Positions 62,693 to 64,000 of a stretch of 64,000 bases of DNA are shown in pieces. The translations under genes were made by a program, and so were the position numbers. The stretch is from Massilia aurea (GTDB lineage: Bacteria > Pseudomonadota > Gammaproteobacteria > Burkholderiales > Burkholderiaceae_D). The stretch covers positions 682,001 through 746,000 of the forward strand of contig NZ_JANUGZ010000004.1 of the NCBI RefSeq assembly GCF_024753205.1, written 5' to 3'. Each line of letters begins with the position of its first letter. The stretch's first letter is position 1. The notes under the pieces were generated by a model that made no database searches, was not told where the DNA came from, and worked only from the letters and a program-made list of their open reading frames with translations.

Positions 62693-63706
62693 ATGCCATT
62701 GACCTTTGACGACGCCACGCTGGACGAAGCGGCACGCTTCAATGCGCGGCTTGCGCGCGCGCCGCGTTTTGGTACGCGCTATCGCTTCATGCCGCTGCTT
62801 GTACAGGGCCTGCTGCGCTTGTCCCAGGTCAGCGCCGACGGCAAGCTGCGCCGCGCCGGCCTGCAGGTCGAGACGCGCATGGTGGGGCTGGAGGGAGTGC
62901 AGGTGAAGGTCCGGATCATCCGCCCGCGCGGGCCGGTGGCCGGCGTCGTGCTCGACATTCACGGCGGCGGCTGGGTGGTCGGCAATGCGCCCATGAACGA
63001 TGCGTTCAATGCGGCCTTTGCCAGCCGCTGCGGCCTGGCGGTGGTGTCGGTCGATTACCGGCTGGCACCGCGCGCCTTCGTGCATCAGCAGATGGAAGAA
63101 TGCCTGGCCGCGGCGCGCTGGCTGTTGCAGGACGGCTTGCCGGAGTATGCGGGCAAGCCGATCATCGTGGTCGGCGAGTCGGCGGGGGCGCAACTGGCTG
63201 CGGCTACGCTGCAAGGGCTAAGTGACTGGCCCGCGCTGCTGGCGCGCATCGCTGGCGCCGTTCTGTACTACGGCGTCTACGATATGGCCGGCACCGACAG
63301 CGTGCGCAGGGCAGGGCCCGAGACGCTGGTGCTCGACGGGCCGCGCATGCTGGCCGGGCTGCGCAGGCTCACGCCCGACCTGGACGACGCCGGGCGCCGC
63401 CAGCCGCCGCTGTCACCGCTGTTCGGCGACCTGGCCGGCATGCCGCCGGCGTTGATGATCGTTGGCAGTGGCGATCCGCTGCTCGACGACACGCTGCAAA
63501 TGGCGCAGCGCTGGCAGCAGGTGGCCGATGTCGAACTGAACGTGGCGCCCGATGCGCCACATGGTTTCATTCACTTTCCGACCGCGATGGCCAGGGTGAC
63601 GCTGGCGCATGCACAGGCCTGGGTGCGGCAACGCATCGCGCCGGTCAGCGCATCTGCGTCACATGCGCCTCGCGCAGCGGGTGCCAGCCCAGGCGCGCCG
63701 CGATGA
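62693..63706 (+). CDS. Alpha/beta hydrolase of the hormone-sensitive-lipase family
   Basis: A 337-aa carboxylesterase-like protein. HGGGW (90-94) forms the oxyanion hole, GESAG holds the nucleophile Ser163, and the C-terminal part contains GSGDPLLDD for the Asp and APHGFIHF for the His. The start MPLTFDDATLDEA follows GCAGGAAAGCCG. It begins 24 bp after the kinase gene and may share its transcript. Its C-terminal 20 residues are Ala/Ser/Pro-rich and lie over the 3' end of the convergent gene. Confidence 0.9.
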   Translation: MPLTFDDATLDEAARFNARLARAPRFGTRYRFMPLLVQGLLRLSQVSADGKLRRAGLQVETRMVGLEGVQVKVRIIRPRGPVAGVVLDIHGGGWVVGNAPMNDAFNAAFASRCGLAVVSVDYRLAPRAFVHQQMEECLAAARWLLQDGLPEYAGKPIIVVGESAGAQLAAATLQGLSDWPALLARIAGAVLYYGVYDMAGTDSVRRAGPETLVLDGPRMLAGLRRLTPDLDDAGRRQPPLSPLFGDLAGMPPALMIVGSGDPLLDDTLQMAQRWQQVADVELNVAPDAPHGFIHFPTAMARVTLAHAQAWVRQRIAPVSASASHAPRAAGASPGAPR

Positions 63707-64000
63707 TGCGCCGGTACGCAGTGTCGATATGGGCCGGCGTGCGGCGGATGTAATCCTCGGCGGCGTCGCGCTGCGCGCCGCTGCAACTGTCCAGCCACGC
63801 CACGGCTTCGTCGACCGTCGGCACGCGCCCGCTCACGCCATCGAATTTCGGCGGGATCGCGGTCCAGATGGCGGCGTCGATGCCCTTGGCGCGCAGCCAG
63901 GCGGCCACGCGCGGATTGTCTTCTGCGCCGTCCTGCGCCGGCACGCTGCCGATCCATTCCGGAAACGCGGCCCGGATCTTTTCGCGCGTGCACAGCATGG
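63645..64000 (-). CDS. Conserved hypothetical protein, C-terminal part (continues beyond the window)
   Basis: A minus-strand frame runs in from the right edge and ends at 63645. The visible 118 codons contain WTAIPPKFDG, PTVDEAVAWLDS and AAEDYIRRTPAHIDTAYRRII, a pattern I have seen in uncharacterised proteobacterial proteins with a longer N-terminal part. An ATG at 63998 is present but is probably internal. Its 3' end overlaps the alpha/beta hydrolase gene by 62 bp tail to tail. No function can be given. Confidence 0.6.
   Translation of the reverse strand, partial: MLCTREKIRAAFPEWIGSVPAQDGAEDNPRVAAWLRAKGIDAAIWTAIPPKFDGVSGRVPTVDEAVAWLDSCSGAQRDAAEDYIRRTPAHIDTAYRRIIAARLGWHPLREAHVTQMR

Noticed and set aside
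1..64000. tRNA, rRNA or riboswitch genes
   Set aside because: I looked through the intergenic gaps and found no cloverleaf, rRNA segment or recognisable riboswitch core. A covariance-model search would settle it.

Overview
The window reads as a chromosomal segment of a GC-rich betaproteobacterium of the Oxalobacteraceae, most like Massilia/Telluria or a close relative. The reasons are the ptsN-hprK-rapZ block, the ubiE/ubiJ/ubiB set, the DUF3683 FAD/Fe-S oxidase, PEP-CTERM proteins, and a large glycan-uptake locus with a TonB receptor. The genus is inferred from gene content, not from an rRNA or database match. The first 4.1 kb is visibly richer in A+T than the rest.

Layout. 1-4.1 kb: a catabolic cluster (tail of a flavin monooxygenase, tannase/feruloyl-esterase-like hydrolase, SDR, Dabb protein, NAD(P)-binding protein), ending at a decayed IS3-type orfA fragment. 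4.4-9.6 kb, minus strand: rapZ, hprK, ptsN (nitrogen-PTS and cell-envelope control), then queF and ilvA. 9.7-16 kb, plus strand: a YqaA-like membrane protein, a flavin reductase, a 1337-aa FAD/4Fe-4S oxidoreductase, a HIT protein and a DUF971 protein. 16-17.5 kb: a PEP-CTERM protein with a sigma-54-type promoter, a REP-like inverted doublet, and a cold-shock protein.

17.7-24.7 kb, minus strand: the most unusual part. A VpsR-type sigma-54 activator lies upstream of a perfectly spaced -24/-12 promoter and a five-gene set. The set encodes a 705-aa secreted Asn/Thr/Ser-rich then Gly/Ala-rich repeat protein, a small secreted protein, a periplasmic C39 peptidase, a second small secreted protein, and an outer-membrane beta-barrel with an N-terminal coiled coil. 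The architecture resembles the Fap functional-amyloid system, but with an unfamiliar fibre candidate.

25-36.5 kb: housekeeping genes for ubiquinone synthesis (ubiE, ubiJ, ubiB), a Tim44-like protein, an FmdB zinc ribbon, DUF502, aspS, a nudB-like Nudix hydrolase, a ybhP-clsB type pair and an Hsp15-like S4 protein. 36.8-43.8 kb: a fatty-acid beta-oxidation operon led by its TetR regulator, with a 30-bp inverted repeat inserted before its last gene. 44-49 kb: a small PBP-like protein, a beta-barrel and a chemoreceptor, then an SGNH-type PEP-CTERM hydrolase with a second sigma-54-type promoter. 49.2-62.7 kb: a locus that looks built for N-acetylglucosamine glycans (NagP-like transporter, TonB receptor, lipoprotein, GH20 hexosaminidase, two sugar-binding proteins without permeases). 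The second binding protein overlaps a response regulator and histidine kinase, suggesting a sensory role. The window ends with an alpha/beta hydrolase and a partial gene.

A common thread is sigma-54: three good -24/-12 promoters sit in front of surface or secreted proteins, so this stretch may carry part of an RpoN-controlled extracellular-matrix regulon.
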